NCBI RefSeq assembly: GCF_002929215.1
Contig: NZ_PJII01000008.1
Span: 62,001-126,000, forward strand
DNA length: 64,000 nt
DNA from: Arthrobacter sp. ZGTC412
GTDB taxonomy: Bacteria; Actinomycetota; Actinomycetes; Actinomycetales; Micrococcaceae
Reading direction: 5' to 3'
Below the pieces are notes generated by a model. It saw only the letters and a list, made by a program, of their open reading frames with translations, was not told the origin of the DNA and made no database searches. Of this stretch, positions 26,608 to 41,347 are shown in pieces. Each line of letters opens with the position of its first letter. Within the stretch, counting starts at the first letter, position 1. The position numbers and the translations under genes are program-made.

Positions 26608-27468
26608 ATGCTGCGAGTTGCCGTCCCCAATAAGGGCTCCCTGTCCGAAGCCGCCTCCGCGATGCTGTCCGAGGCCGGTTACCGCCAGCGCCGCGACACC
26701 CGCGAGCTGGTGATGGTGGACCCGGACAACGACATCGAATTCTTCTTCCTTCGCCCCCGCGACATCGCCGTTTATGTGGGCCAGGGAACGCTCGACGTCG
26801 GCATCACCGGACGCGACCTGCTGCTGGATGCGGAGGTGGAAGCGGAGGAGCTGCTTCCATTGGGATTCGCCGCCTCCACGTTCCGCTTTGCCGGGCCGGT
26901 AGGGGATTACGCCAAGGTTGAAGAGCTGGAGGGCAAGCGGCTGGCTACCAGCTATGACGGCCTGCTGCGCGGCTACCTTGCCGAACGCGGCATCAACGCC
27001 AAGGTGGTCCGCCTGGACGGCGCCGTGGAATCCTCGGTCCGGCTGGGCGTCGCCGACGCCATTGCTGACGTCGTGGAAACCGGGAACACCCTGAAGGCCG
27101 CCGGAATGGAGATTTTCGGCGAACCGATCCTCAAGTCCGAGGCCGTCCTGATTCGGCGGAGCGGCAATGGCGGCGCCGCGAACGGCACGGCCAAGGAAAT
27201 CGAGGTCCTGATCCGCCGGCTGCAGGGTGTCCTCGTGGCGCGCCAGTACGTGCTGATGGACTACGACATCCGCAAGGAACTCGTGGAACAGGCCGCGGCG
27301 CTGACGCCCGGCCTGGAATCACCCACGGTCTCGCCGCTGCGGGACTCGGACTGGGTTGCCGTCCGCTCCATGGTGCCCAAGCGGGAAACCAACCGGATCA
27401 TGGATGAGCTGTACGACCTCGGCGCCCGCGCCATCCTGGTCAGCAGCATCCACGCCTGCCGCATCTGA
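26608..27468 (+). CDS. hisG: ATP phosphoribosyltransferase (long form)
   Basis: A 286-residue HisG, the first and feedback-regulated step of histidine synthesis. It begins [16 protein letters not shown]; the PRPP loop is in the segment [19 protein letters not shown]-terminal ACT-like regulatory domain (about 210-286) identifies the long form, which needs no HisZ. It is separated by 90 bases from hisE. Confidence 0.94.
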   Translation: MLRVAVPNKGSLSEAASAMLSEAGYRQRRDTRELVMVDPDNDIEFFFLRPRDIAVYVGQGTLDVGITGRDLLLDAEVEAEELLPLGFAASTFRFAGPVGDYAKVEELEGKRLATSYDGLLRGYLAERGINAKVVRLDGAVESSVRLGVADAIADVVETGNTLKAAGMEIFGEPILKSEAVLIRRSGNGGAANGTAKEIEVLIRRLQGVLVARQYVLMDYDIRKELVEQAAALTPGLESPTVSPLRDSDWVAVRSMVPKRETNRIMDELYDLGARAILVSSIHACRI

Positions 27469-27517
27469 TTCCGCCCGCACCGCATTACCCCCGCACCACA
27501 GAATTCCAGGAGTTCCC

Positions 27518-28294
27518 ATGGCAGTAGCCGTACGCGTCATTCCCTGCCTCGACGTCGACGCCGGGCGCGTCGTCAAGGGCGTTAACTTCGAGGGCCTCCG
27601 GGACGCCGGAGACCCCGTGGAACTGGCGCACCGCTACGACAACGCCGGCGCCGACGAACTGACCTTCCTTGACGTCACCGCGTCCTCGGGCAACCGCGAA
27701 ACCACATTCGACGTGGTCCGCCGGACCGCCGAGGAAGTTTTTATCCCGTTGTGCGTCGGCGGCGGCGTCCGCGGCGTGGCCGAGGTGGACAAGCTGCTCC
27801 GCTTCGGCGCGGACAAGGCCTCCATCAACACCGCAGCCGTGGCCCGGCCCGACGTGATCGACGAGATCACCCGGCACTTCGGCTCCCAGGTCCTTGTCCT
27901 GTCCGTCGACGCCCGCAGGACCCGCCCGGGCTCCCAGCCCACGTCGTCGGGATTTGAAGTTACCACCCACGGCGGGCGCACCGGCACGGGCATTGATGCC
28001 ATCGCGTGGGCCAAGGAAGCCGCCGACCGCGGCGTGGGGGAGATCCTGCTTAACTCTATCGACGCCGACGGCACCAAGGACGGCTTCGACCTGGAACTCA
28101 TCAGCCTGGTCCGGGCCGCCGTCAAGGTGCCCATCATCGCTTCCGGCGGCGCAGGGGAGCCGGCGCACTTTCCGCCCGCCGTCGCGGCCGGCGCAGACGC
28201 TGTACTGGCCGCCTCCATCTTCCACTGGGGACCGGACGACATGATGTCCCAGGTCAAGACCGCCATCAGGGATGCGGGCTTCGAGGTCCGCTGA
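27518..28294 (+). CDS. hisF: Imidazole glycerol phosphate synthase cyclase subunit
   Basis: A 258-residue TIM barrel making imidazole glycerol-P from PRFAR with ammonia from HisH. The catalytic Asp is in [15 protein letters not shown], the second in [14 protein letters not shown], with phosphate loops VGGGVRGV and ASGGAGEP. The start ATG at 27518 has CCAGGAGTT 5 bases upstream. HisH and HisA are not in the window. Confidence 0.95.
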   Translation: MAVAVRVIPCLDVDAGRVVKGVNFEGLRDAGDPVELAHRYDNAGADELTFLDVTASSGNRETTFDVVRRTAEEVFIPLCVGGGVRGVAEVDKLLRFGADKASINTAAVARPDVIDEITRHFGSQVLVLSVDARRTRPGSQPTSSGFEVTTHGGRTGTGIDAIAWAKEAADRGVGEILLNSIDADGTKDGFDLELISLVRAAVKVPIIASGGAGEPAHFPPAVAAGADAVLAASIFHWGPDDMMSQVKTAIRDAGFEVR

Positions 28295-28296
28295 GG

Positions 28297-28941
28297 CTAG
28301 AGCCCGACTTCGGCTGACTGCAATAGTGCGACGGCGTCCGGCTGGCCTTCGAACGTGACCAGGGCGTGGCGCGTGCGGCCGTGGGCGTGCATCAGCAGCT
28401 CGCCCGGCTCGCCCACGATGGCCACCGACACGGGGGCGCGCTTGGCAACATGCCGCGGTCCGGAAGGCCGCACCAGCACGATGCCCAGGTCGACTCCCCG
28501 GTACAGGATCGCGGCACGCTTGACGAGTTCATCCCAGAGGGCGTCTGAATAGGCTTCATCCAGTGCCCTTGGCGCCCAACGGTCCACTGCGCGCCGCACG
28601 TCTTCGGTGTGGACAAAGTACTCAATAAGGTTGGCGCTTTCGTCAAGCCCCTTGATCTTCATGGGGGAGAGAGCCGGCGGTCCACTGCGGAAAGTGTTCA
28701 CCAGCCGGGCGTAGGCATCAGCCGTGGTCAGCTTCGCTGCCAGCTTTGCGGTGGCCTGGTCCGACGCCTTGGCCAGCTGCTTGATGATCAGTCCCAGTCC
28801 CACGGCAGCTTTGCGTTCGCGCAGGTAAAGGTGCGCGGCAAGGTCCCTCGTGCGCCAGCCCTTGCAGAGCGTGGGCGCATCAGGACCGGCCGCAAGGAGG
28901 GTTTCGGCCAGGACTTCTCGGGACGGATCGACGAAATGCAT
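28297..28941 (-). CDS. TIGR03085 family metal-binding (DinB-like) protein
   Basis: A 214-residue four-helix-bundle protein of the mycothiol-dependent isomerase/DinB type. Family marks are [19 protein letters not shown], with the metal-binding His, and [14 protein letters not shown]. It begins with [13 protein letters not shown] at 28941; a frame extension upstream runs antisense through hisI and is not used. The substrate is unknown. It is a minus-strand gene inside the his/trp block. Confidence 0.78.
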   Translation of the reverse strand: MHFVDPSREVLAETLLAAGPDAPTLCKGWRTRDLAAHLYLRERKAAVGLGLIIKQLAKASDQATAKLAAKLTTADAYARLVNTFRSGPPALSPMKIKGLDESANLIEYFVHTEDVRRAVDRWAPRALDEAYSDALWDELVKRAAILYRGVDLGIVLVRPSGPRHVAKRAPVSVAIVGEPGELLMHAHGRTRHALVTFEGQPDAVALLQSAEVGL

Positions 28942-29053
28942 CACTTGTGAAACTAGCACGACAGCCGCGCAGTTGGGCAGCGCGTCCACCGGCGCAGGCG
29001 TGCCGTTGTTCACACAGGAATCGGGGCATGGCCAAGGCACTAGACTTGACCTG

Positions 29054-29500
29054 ATGTCTGAGCAGCCCGCCCCCACCGCGACCCCTGGTTCCGCCCTGCC
29101 CGCAGCGCCGTCGGCCGGAACGCCCTCCGCTGCATCGCCGGGGAGCCCGCTTCCATCGGAGCTGGCAGCGGCCCTCAAGCGTGACAGCGCCGGCCTCGTG
29201 GCCGCCGTCGTGCAGCAATATGACACCAATGAGGTGCTGATGCTGGGTTGGATGGATGACGAGGCGCTGCACCGCACCCTGACCAGCGGCCGCGTCACGT
29301 TCTACTCCCGCTCCCGCCAGGAGTACTGGCGCAAGGGAGACACGTCCGGGCACGTCCAGTGGGTCAAGTCCGTGGCCATGGATTGCGACGGCGATGCCTT
29401 GCTTGTGCGCGTGGACCAGGTAGGCGCCGCGTGCCACACCGGCACCCGCACCTGCTTCGACGGCAGGGACCTCGAAGTCACCAGCGGCCAGGCAGACTGA
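29054..29500 (+). CDS. hisI: Phosphoribosyl-AMP cyclohydrolase
   Basis: A 148-residue enzyme, third step of histidine synthesis. The zinc/Mg motif is [15 protein letters not shown], followed by [28 protein letters not shown] is also diagnostic. The first ~38 residues are a Pro/Ala/Ser-rich tail before the fold ([13 protein letters not shown]). Confidence 0.94.
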   Translation: MSEQPAPTATPGSALPAAPSAGTPSAASPGSPLPSELAAALKRDSAGLVAAVVQQYDTNEVLMLGWMDDEALHRTLTSGRVTFYSRSRQEYWRKGDTSGHVQWVKSVAMDCDGDALLVRVDQVGAACHTGTRTCFDGRDLEVTSGQAD

Positions 29501-29526
29501 CTTTCATCCGCAGGCTGCTGCGGGAC

Positions 29527-29551
29527 GCAGGGGTGGGCTGCCCAACCCTGC
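29527..29551 (+). promoter_or_regulatory. Stable hairpin between hisI and trpE
   Basis: GCAGGG at 29527-29532 pairs with CCCTGC at 29546-29551, and TGGG with CCCA inside. There is no T-run and no Trp-codon leader peptide, so it does not look like a classic trp attenuator; it may be a Rho-related or RNA-stability element. Confidence 0.4.
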
Positions 29552-29612
29552 AAGCACACCAACAGGCGCCGGCACAGCCGGCCCCTACTAGAACAGGCGG
29601 AACAGCATAGCC

Positions 29613-31175
29613 ATGCAGGACCTTGGAATCATCAGCCCGGGCCTTGAGGAGTTCCGGGAACTGGCCGGCCACAGCCGCGTCATCCCCGTCCGGCTCAAGG
29701 TACTTGCCGACGCCGAGACGCCCATTGGCTTGTACCGGAAGCTCGCGCAGGGGCAGCCCGGAACGTTCCTCATGGAGTCCGCTGCGGTGGGCGGGGCATG
29801 GTCCCGCTACTCCTTTATCGGCGCCAGGTCCCGGGCAACGCTGACCACCAAAGACGGAAGCGCGTACTGGCTGGGTGAGCCGCCCGCAGGCGTTCCGGTG
29901 GACGGCAGCCCCGTGGATGCCGTCCGCGACACCATCGAGGCCCTCCGCACGGACAGGTTTGATGGCCTGCCGCCCTTCACGTCTGGCCTGGTGGGGTTCC
30001 TCGGCTGGGAAACAGTGCGGCACTGGGAACGCCTGGTGAGCCCGCCGGAGGATGACCTGCAGCTGCCGGAGATGGCGTTGAACCTCGTCACCGACATGGC
30101 CGTGCACGACAACGTTGACGGCACAGTGCTGCTGATCGCCAACGCCATTAACTTCGACGACAGCTCCGAGCGCGTTGACGAGGCCTGGCACGACGCCGTC
30201 GCGCGGGTCAAGGCGCTCCTGGCCAAGGTCAGCACGCCGGTGGCGCAGCCCGTCTCGGTCCTGGCACCGGCCGCGCTGGACTTCGCCTCCAGCGTCCAGG
30301 AGCGCTGGGACGAACCTGAGTACTTGGCTGCCCTGGACCGCGGCAAGGAAGCCATCGTGGACGGCGAAGTCTTCCAGGTGGTGATTTCCCGCCGCTTTGA
30401 AATGGAGTGCAAGGCATCGGCCCTGGACGTCTACCGGGTCCTGCGGAACACCAACCCCAGCCCGTACATGTACATCTTCAGCCTGGAGGACGCAGAAGGC
30501 CGGGAGTACTCCATCGTGGGGTCCTCGCCGGAGGCCCTTGTGACGGTCACCGGTGAAGAAGTCATCACGCACCCCATCGCCGGATCCCGCCCGCGCGGCA
30601 AAACGGTCGAGGCGGACAAGGCTCTGGCCGAGGAACTGCTCGCGGACCAGAAGGAACGCGCCGAACACCTGATGCTCGTGGACCTTTCCCGCAACGACCT
30701 CTCCAAGGTGTGCGTGGCCGGGACCGTGGATGTCACGCAGTTTATGGAGGTGGAGCGTTTCAGCCACATCATGCACCTCGTGTCCACTGTGGTGGGCCGG
30801 CTCTCGCCGAAGGCCAAGGCCTACGACGTCCTGAAGGCCACGTTCCCGGCCGGGACGCTCTCCGGGGCACCGAAACCCCGCGCGCTGCGGCTCCTCGACG
30901 AGCTGGAACCGCACCGCCGCGGCATCTACGGCGGCGTTGTGGGTTACCTCGATTTCGCCGGGGACATGGACATGGCGATCGCCATCCGGTCGGCGCTGCT
31001 GCGCGAAGGCAGGGCGTATGTCCAGGCGGGCGGCGGCATCGTGGCCGACTCGGTCAACCCGACAGAAGCGCTCGAAACCGTGAACAAGGCCGCAGCCCCG
31101 CTCCGCGCCGTACACACGGCAGGATCGCTGCAGAACATCTCGGCGGAGACATTGCCGGGCGGGACGGGTTCCTGA
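29613..31175 (+). CDS. trpE: Anthranilate synthase component I
   Basis: A 520-residue chorismate-using enzyme, first step of tryptophan synthesis. The N-terminal Trp-inhibition site is the FLMESAAVGGAWSRYSFIG region. The C-terminal chorismate-binding domain has IVGSSPEALV, ITHPIAGSRPRG, DLSRNDLSKVC and GALSGAP-like LSGAPKPRALRLLDEL. The glutamine amidotransferase subunit is not nearby. Its stop overlaps the next ATG (TGATG). Confidence 0.95.
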   Translation: MQDLGIISPGLEEFRELAGHSRVIPVRLKVLADAETPIGLYRKLAQGQPGTFLMESAAVGGAWSRYSFIGARSRATLTTKDGSAYWLGEPPAGVPVDGSPVDAVRDTIEALRTDRFDGLPPFTSGLVGFLGWETVRHWERLVSPPEDDLQLPEMALNLVTDMAVHDNVDGTVLLIANAINFDDSSERVDEAWHDAVARVKALLAKVSTPVAQPVSVLAPAALDFASSVQERWDEPEYLAALDRGKEAIVDGEVFQVVISRRFEMECKASALDVYRVLRNTNPSPYMYIFSLEDAEGREYSIVGSSPEALVTVTGEEVITHPIAGSRPRGKTVEADKALAEELLADQKERAEHLMLVDLSRNDLSKVCVAGTVDVTQFMEVERFSHIMHLVSTVVGRLSPKAKAYDVLKATFPAGTLSGAPKPRALRLLDELEPHRRGIYGGVVGYLDFAGDMDMAIAIRSALLREGRAYVQAGGGIVADSVNPTEALETVNKAAAPLRAVHTAGSLQNISAETLPGGTGS

Positions 31176-31831
31176 TGCCCGGCCACGGGTCGGAAGAACG
31201 TCCGGCAGCAGGGCAGGCGGCGGTTACTACAAAGACCTCCGGCACCCCTGCCTGGGCCCGCAAATCCACGCTGGTGCTGCTCGTCGCCGTCCTGGCGCTG
31301 GCGGTATTCGGCACCACCACCCAAACGTGGGTGACTGTCATCCTGGATCCGAACCAGGTGGGCCAGGCCGGTGCCGCGCAGACGGCACTCGAGGTCCAGG
31401 GCAGCAAGGCCGCCACCGCCGTCACCGCGCTGGCCCTGGTGGCTCTCGCCGGCGGACTGGCTGCCGCGATCGCAGGCAGGATCGCGCGGTGGATCATCAC
31501 GGCAATCATCGTCCTGGCGTCGGTTGGCATTGTCGCCGCCGCTGCCACCGTCCTGGCCAATCCGCTGGGCGCCGCCCAAGGTGCCATCGCGGCCGCCACC
31601 GGGATCACCGGCAGCCAGGCGCAAGTGGCCGTCACCGCCTTCCCGGTGCTCGCCGTCGTAGCCGGCTGTTTGCTGGCCCTCGCAGCCCTGCTCATCGTCC
31701 CCGCCGGCCAGCACTGGAAAAGCAGGACCAAATATGACACGCCGGCAGCCGGAAGCGCCGCCGCAACGGCTGGTCCAGTGGACGAGATCGACAGCTGGGA
31801 CCGGCTTTCCCGCGGGGACGACCCCACCTGA
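31175..31831 (+). CDS. Tryptophan-associated membrane protein (TIGR02234 type)
   Basis: A 218-residue protein with four predicted membrane segments: about 31-47, 85-105, 112-134 and 150-175. The loop after the first segment holds GTTTQTWVTV, typical of the family always found between trpE and trpC in actinobacteria. The role is unproven. It is coupled to trpE by a one-base overlap. Confidence 0.82.
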   Translation: MPGHGSEERPAAGQAAVTTKTSGTPAWARKSTLVLLVAVLALAVFGTTTQTWVTVILDPNQVGQAGAAQTALEVQGSKAATAVTALALVALAGGLAAAIAGRIARWIITAIIVLASVGIVAAAATVLANPLGAAQGAIAAATGITGSQAQVAVTAFPVLAVVAGCLLALAALLIVPAGQHWKSRTKYDTPAAGSAAATAGPVDEIDSWDRLSRGDDPT

Positions 31832-31935
31832 GCCGTCCCGGCCCTGCGCCGGTCCACACGGGCCGGCCGCCGATACGCAGCCACCGGCCAATAAATGGCA
31901 GAATGTAAGCAGTATCCACCCTGAGGAGATTTTCC

Positions 31936-32223
31936 ATGAGCAAAGCACCTGCGTCCGTTTCCAAGTCAGGCACCCGCACGGTAGCCCCCGGCACCATTGA
32001 CCACAGCCAGGAACTCGGCCACGGCAACAGCCCCGCGGCCTGGACCTGCGTCATCGTGATGCTGGTGGGCGCTCTCATCGCGTCAATCGCCTTCGTCATT
32101 GCCAGCACTCCCATCTTCATTGCCGGCGGCGTCGTGATGGTGATCGGCCTGATCCTCGGCTGGATCATGCGCAAGGCAGGCTACGGCGTCGAAGGCAGCA
32201 AGCTGAAGAACTCCGGCCACTGA
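31936..32223 (+). CDS. HGxxPAAW family small membrane protein
   Basis: A 95-residue protein with the diagnostic HGNSPAAW motif at residues 29-36 and two membrane segments (about 36-56 and 60-79). It ends KAGYGVEGSKLKNSGH. Function unknown; conserved in trp loci. Start ATG at 31936 with GAGGAG upstream. It shares one base with trpC. Confidence 0.85.
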   Translation: MSKAPASVSKSGTRTVAPGTIDHSQELGHGNSPAAWTCVIVMLVGALIASIAFVIASTPIFIAGGVVMVIGLILGWIMRKAGYGVEGSKLKNSGH

Positions 32224-33044
32224 TGGCAACTGTTCTCGATGACATCAACGCCGGTGTCAGGGAGGATATGGACGCGCGGAAACGCCTTGTTTCCCTCGCT
32301 GAACTGAAGGACCTGGCCCAGGCCACGGCACCTGCCCGCGACGCCTGGGCTGCGCTCGGCGGCCCCTCCCCGTTCCGGGAGCAGCTGAAAGTCATCGCGG
32401 AGATCAAACGCCGGAGCCCCTCCAAGGGTGACCTCGCCCCCATTGGCGATCCGGCTTCGCTCGCACGGCAGTATGCCGACGGCGGTGCCTCCGTCATCAG
32501 TGTCCTCACTGAGCAGCGGCGCTTCAACGGTTCGCTCTTGGACCTGGACGCTGTGCGTGCCGCGGTGGACGTTCCGCTGCTGCGCAAGGATTTCACGCTC
32601 GACGAGTACCAGATTTGGGAAGCGCGTGCGCATGGGGCCGACCTGATCCTGCTGATCGTGGCGGCGCTGTCCGATGCACAGCTCACCGAGTTCTCGGCGC
32701 TCAGCCAGGAACTCGGCATGAACGTCCTCGTGGAAACGCACACCGAAGAGGAAGTTGAGCGGGCAGTCGCTGCCCGGGCGCGCATCATTGGCGTCAACGT
32801 GCGGAACCTGAAGACGCTCGACGTCGACCGTTCCGTTTTCGCGTCCCTGGCGGGCCTGATTCCGGCTGAAGCCCTCGTGGTTGCGGAATCCGGCGTCCGC
32901 GACGCGGAGGACGTCACGCACTATGCCGCCAGCGGTGCCAACGCAGTCCTGGTGGGCGAAGCATTGGTCAGCCACTCCACCCCGCGTGAGCGGATTGCCG
33001 AATTTACGGCGGCAGGCGCCGCCGCCATCGCTGCCCGCGGCTGA
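32223..33044 (+). CDS. trpC: Indole-3-glycerol phosphate synthase
   Basis: A 273-residue TIM barrel closing CdRP to indole-3-glycerol-P. Catalytic residues lie in VIAEIKRRSPSKG (Glu, Lys), LRKDFTLDEYQ (Lys) and GVNVRNLKTLDVD. AESGVRDAEDV and NAVLVGEALV complete the phosphate site. ATG overlaps the upstream stop. Confidence 0.95.
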   Translation: MATVLDDINAGVREDMDARKRLVSLAELKDLAQATAPARDAWAALGGPSPFREQLKVIAEIKRRSPSKGDLAPIGDPASLARQYADGGASVISVLTEQRRFNGSLLDLDAVRAAVDVPLLRKDFTLDEYQIWEARAHGADLILLIVAALSDAQLTEFSALSQELGMNVLVETHTEEEVERAVAARARIIGVNVRNLKTLDVDRSVFASLAGLIPAEALVVAESGVRDAEDVTHYAASGANAVLVGEALVSHSTPRERIAEFTAAGAAAIAARG

Positions 33045-33163
33045 CCGGAACGCCCCTGCACACGCTGTGGACAGGGGCTGTTTGCCGCCCCGCGGATTCT
33101 GTGCCGGCACCGCTGCCGGAACGCCACACTTACTGAACGATCAACTGGAACAGGACGGGACTG

Positions 33164-34492
33164 ATGGCCGACGCACCCTCAGCGAACGCTGACAACAACG
33201 CCGCAGAAGCATTCCTGCAGGGCGGCTCCCTCAAGCACGCTCCGGGACCTTACTTTGGCAGTTACGGGGGACGCTGGATGCCGGAGTCCCTGATCGCCGC
33301 CTTGGACGAACTCGAGGAGACCTTCGACAAGGCCAAGGAAGATCCCGAATTCCGGGCCCAGATCGCGGACCTGAACAAAAACTATTCAGGGCGTCCCTCG
33401 CTGCTCACCGAAGCCAAGCGCTTTTCCGAGCACGCCGGGGGAGTCCGGATCTTCCTCAAGCGCGAGGACCTGAACCACACCGGTTCGCACAAGATCAACA
33501 ACGTCCTGGGCCAGGCCCTGCTTGCCAAGCGCATGGGCAAGACCCGTGTCATCGCCGAAACCGGTGCAGGCCAGCACGGTGTGGCCAGCGCCACCGCCGC
33601 CGCCCTGATGGGGCTGGAGTGCGTGGTGTACATGGGCGCGGAGGACTGCCGGCGCCAGGCGCTGAACGTTGCCCGCATGGAGCTCCTCGGCGCCACCGTC
33701 ATCCCCGTAACCAGCGGTTCCCAGACCCTCAAGGACGCCATCAACGAGGCTCTCCGGGACTGGGTGGCCAATGTGGACAACACCCACTACCTCCTGGGCA
33801 CGGCTGCCGGCGCGCACCCGTTCCCGGCCATGGTCCGCTACTTCCACGAGGTGATCGGCGAGGAAGCCCGCGCCCAGATCCTGGACCAGGTTGGCCGGCT
33901 CCCGGACGCCGTCTGCGCCTGCATCGGCGGCGGTTCCAATGCCATCGGCATCTTCCACGGCTTCCTTGACGATCCGTCGGTCAAAATTTTCGGTTTCGAA
34001 GCAGGCGGCGACGGCGTGGACACGGGCCGCCACGCAGCCACCATCACGCTCGGCAAGCCCGGCGTACTGCACGGCGCCCGCTCGTACCTCATGCAGGACG
34101 ACGACGGCCAGACCATCGAGTCCCACTCGATCTCCGCCGGCCTCGACTACCCGGGCGTCGGCCCCGAGCACTCCTACCTTGCCGACATCGGACGGGTCAG
34201 CTACGAGCCCATCACGGACAGCGAGGCCATGGACGCCTTCAAGCTCCTGTGCCGCACCGAAGGCATCATCCCCGCCATCGAGTCCTCCCATGCACTGGCC
34301 GGCGCCATCAAGGTGGGGCAGCGGCTTGCTGCCGAAGCCGCAGCCAGTGGCGGGACGGCGGAGGACAAGATCGTGATCGTGAACCTTTCCGGCCGCGGCG
34401 ACAAGGATGTGGCCACCGCAGCCGAATGGTTCGATCTGTTGGACAAGGACTCCGCCGAGGCGGAAATCGGCAAAGAGGGGGAGCAGCTGTGA
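33164..34492 (+). CDS. trpB: Tryptophan synthase beta chain
   Basis: A 442-residue PLP enzyme joining indole and serine. The Schiff-base Lys is in [13 protein letters not shown], followed by [23 protein letters not shown] (PLP phosphate) and [11 protein letters not shown]. The stop overlaps the trpA GTG (GTGA), so the two subunits are coupled. Confidence 0.96.
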   Translation: MADAPSANADNNAAEAFLQGGSLKHAPGPYFGSYGGRWMPESLIAALDELEETFDKAKEDPEFRAQIADLNKNYSGRPSLLTEAKRFSEHAGGVRIFLKREDLNHTGSHKINNVLGQALLAKRMGKTRVIAETGAGQHGVASATAAALMGLECVVYMGAEDCRRQALNVARMELLGATVIPVTSGSQTLKDAINEALRDWVANVDNTHYLLGTAAGAHPFPAMVRYFHEVIGEEARAQILDQVGRLPDAVCACIGGGSNAIGIFHGFLDDPSVKIFGFEAGGDGVDTGRHAATITLGKPGVLHGARSYLMQDDDGQTIESHSISAGLDYPGVGPEHSYLADIGRVSYEPITDSEAMDAFKLLCRTEGIIPAIESSHALAGAIKVGQRLAAEAAASGGTAEDKIVIVNLSGRGDKDVATAAEWFDLLDKDSAEAEIGKEGEQL

Positions 34493-35298
34493 CCACTGCA
34501 CAGACCATCAGCAAGTCGGCGGCGGCCATCGACAAGGCCCGCGCCGAAGGCCGGGCCGCCCTCATCGGCTACCTCCCCGCCGGTTACCCCAGCGTGGAGC
34601 AGACCATCGCCGCCGGCATCGCCCTGGCGGAAAACGGCGCCGACCTCATCGAAGTCGGCATCCCTTACTCGGACCCCGTCATGGACGGCCAAGTCATCCA
34701 AGCTGCCACCACCGAGGCCTTGGCCAACGGCTTCTCCGTGCGACAGGTCTTTGACGTGGTGGCAGGCATTACCAGCAAAACCGACGCTGCCGTCCTGGTG
34801 ATGACCTACTGGAACCCGGTGGTCCGGATGGGCGTGGAAGAGTTCTCGCGGCGCCTGTCCGAGGCCGGGGGAGCCGGGCTCATCACCCCCGACCTCATTC
34901 CTGACGAGGCCGCCGAATGGATGGAAGCCTCGGACAAATACGGGTTGGACCGGGTGTTTTTGGTGGCTCCCTCCTCCACCACCGAGCGCATGCAGCGGAC
35001 AGTGGACGCGAGCCGGGGCTTCGTCTACGCCGTGTCGATCATGGGTGTCACTGGCGCCCGGACCTCCGTCAGCACCGCAGCCAAGGACGTCGTTGCCGCG
35101 GCCCACGCGGCGGGTGCCGAACGCGTCTGCGTCGGCCTGGGTGTTTCCAACGCCGGGCAGGTCCGTGAGATCGCGGCATACGCCGAAGGCGTCATTGTGG
35201 GCACCGCCCTGGTGGCAGCCATCCGCGACGGCGGCGTGGACGCCGTCGCTGCCCTCACCAAGGACCTCAGTACCGGTCTGACCAGGGAAGAAGCCTAA
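34489..35298 (+). CDS. trpA: Tryptophan synthase alpha chain
   Basis: A 269-residue TIM barrel cleaving indole-3-glycerol-P. The catalytic Glu is in [17 protein letters not shown], with the Asp in the same block (SDPVMDG). [11 protein letters not shown] and [13 protein letters not shown] follow. GTG start at 34489 within the trpB stop. Confidence 0.95.
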   Translation: MTTAQTISKSAAAIDKARAEGRAALIGYLPAGYPSVEQTIAAGIALAENGADLIEVGIPYSDPVMDGQVIQAATTEALANGFSVRQVFDVVAGITSKTDAAVLVMTYWNPVVRMGVEEFSRRLSEAGGAGLITPDLIPDEAAEWMEASDKYGLDRVFLVAPSSTTERMQRTVDASRGFVYAVSIMGVTGARTSVSTAAKDVVAAAHAAGAERVCVGLGVSNAGQVREIAAYAEGVIVGTALVAAIRDGGVDAVAALTKDLSTGLTREEA

Positions 35299-35302
35299 AT
35301 CA

Positions 35303-36469
35303 ATGCAGACGCTCCTTCAGGCAGCCGCAATGGTGCCGGCCAGCATCCCCAGCCCGGACTGGTCCGGCTTCGACATTCCCCTGCCTTGGGGAACGCTGCG
35401 CATCCACGCCTACGCCCTGTGCATCCTGGCCGGCATCGTGGTGGGCCTGTGGCTGACCTCCGCCCGCTGGGCCAAGCGCGGAGCACCTGAAGGCAGCGTC
35501 TGGGACATCGTCGTCTGGGCGATTCCCTTCGGCATCATTGGCGGCCGCCTCTACCACGTGGTTTCCTCACCCGACGCGTACTTCGGTCCCGGCTTTGACG
35601 GCACCGGGGACCTCTCCCTAATCCCGCAGATCCAGCGGGGCGGCCTGGGCATTTGGGGCGCCGTGGTCCTGGGCGTCGTAGGCGCGTGGATCGGCTGCCG
35701 ACGAAGCGGCGTCAAGCTCAGTTCATTCCTGGACGCAGCCGCACCCGGGCTGTTGCTGGCCCAGGCCGTGGGGCGCTGGGGCAACTACTTCAACCAGGAG
35801 CTGTTCGGCGGCCCCACTACCCTGCCGTGGGGGCTGCAGATCGACGCCGACAACGCCAACTTCCCCGCGGGAGTACCAGCGGACACCCTGTTCCACCCCA
35901 CGTTCCTCTATGAATCGCTGTGGAACCTGGCCGGCGTCGTGATCCTGCTCGCCCTGGACCGGAAGTTCAACTTCCGCCGCAGCAGGCTGTTCTGGCTCTA
36001 CGCCATGTACTACACCCTGGGCCGGGTCTGGATCGAAGCCATGCGCATTGACGACGCGGAACAGATCTCCCTGTTCGGCATCACCACCCGGCTGAACGTC
36101 TGGACCAGCATCTTCGTTTTCCTGGCCGCCCTTGTGGCCTTCATCCTGCTGGGAAGAAAGAAGCGGACGGAGCCGGACACTGTGTACCTGCCGGGCCGGG
36201 AACCGGCGGAAAAGCAGGAGGCAAAACCGGATGGAAACGCGGTGGCAGCAGCCGGTCATCCAGTCCGTGATACGGACCCCGTTGTCTCAGATAGTGAATC
36301 GCGTGATAATCTCCCTGATAACCAAAGCGGTTCCCGGCATGCCTCCGTCCCCACGGAACAAGCCGAGGCTGCGCCGGCGGGCCCCAAGCCCGGACCGGAC
36401 GCAACCGCTGCCGGAAGTTCCGGCAGCACAGCCACAGGAACCGCGCCGGAAGCCGGCGCTACCAAGTAG
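35303..36469 (+). CDS. lgt: Prolipoprotein diacylglyceryl transferase
   Basis: A 388-residue integral membrane enzyme attaching diacylglycerol to the lipobox Cys of prolipoproteins. The signature is GRWGNYFNQELFGGP, with HPTFLYESLWN also diagnostic. About seven membrane segments lie in residues 20-285. Residues ~290-388 form a hydrophilic Pro/Ala/Glu-rich cytoplasmic tail absent in E. coli Lgt but common in actinobacteria. It starts 5 bases after trpA, so it may share that transcript. Confidence 0.93.
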   Translation: MQTLLQAAAMVPASIPSPDWSGFDIPLPWGTLRIHAYALCILAGIVVGLWLTSARWAKRGAPEGSVWDIVVWAIPFGIIGGRLYHVVSSPDAYFGPGFDGTGDLSLIPQIQRGGLGIWGAVVLGVVGAWIGCRRSGVKLSSFLDAAAPGLLLAQAVGRWGNYFNQELFGGPTTLPWGLQIDADNANFPAGVPADTLFHPTFLYESLWNLAGVVILLALDRKFNFRRSRLFWLYAMYYTLGRVWIEAMRIDDAEQISLFGITTRLNVWTSIFVFLAALVAFILLGRKKRTEPDTVYLPGREPAEKQEAKPDGNAVAAAGHPVRDTDPVVSDSESRDNLPDNQSGSRHASVPTEQAEAAPAGPKPGPDATAAGSSGSTATGTAPEAGATK

Positions 36470-36547
36470 TGCGCGGGCCAGGCAGGGCAGCAGAGCCACC
36501 GCTCAAAGCGCCCAATCACCACAGTGTCGTGGAATCGGGGCCACCCT

Positions 36548-36569
36548 GGACAGCATAGAGCTGCTGTCC
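36548..36569 (+). terminator. Hairpin after lgt
   Basis: GGACAGC at 36548-36554 pairs with GCTGTCC at 36563-36569. No T-run follows. The remaining bases to 36733 are the gltB promoter region; no gene is seen in it. Confidence 0.4.
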
Positions 36570-36733
36570 GGTGTTGCCCGGGGCAGGGGCCTGCGTAACT
36601 GTTAGTTCAGCAGGCCACGCTGACCTACAATTTCCAGTAATCAACACTTTGTTGTGCCCATAACCACGGCGCCGCACGAGTGGGGCCAACGGTGTCCCTT
36701 CCATACGCACGATCAGGAGGAAGGACGTCTCCC

Positions 36734-41339
<4,606 letters not shown>

Positions 41340-41347
<8 letters not shown>

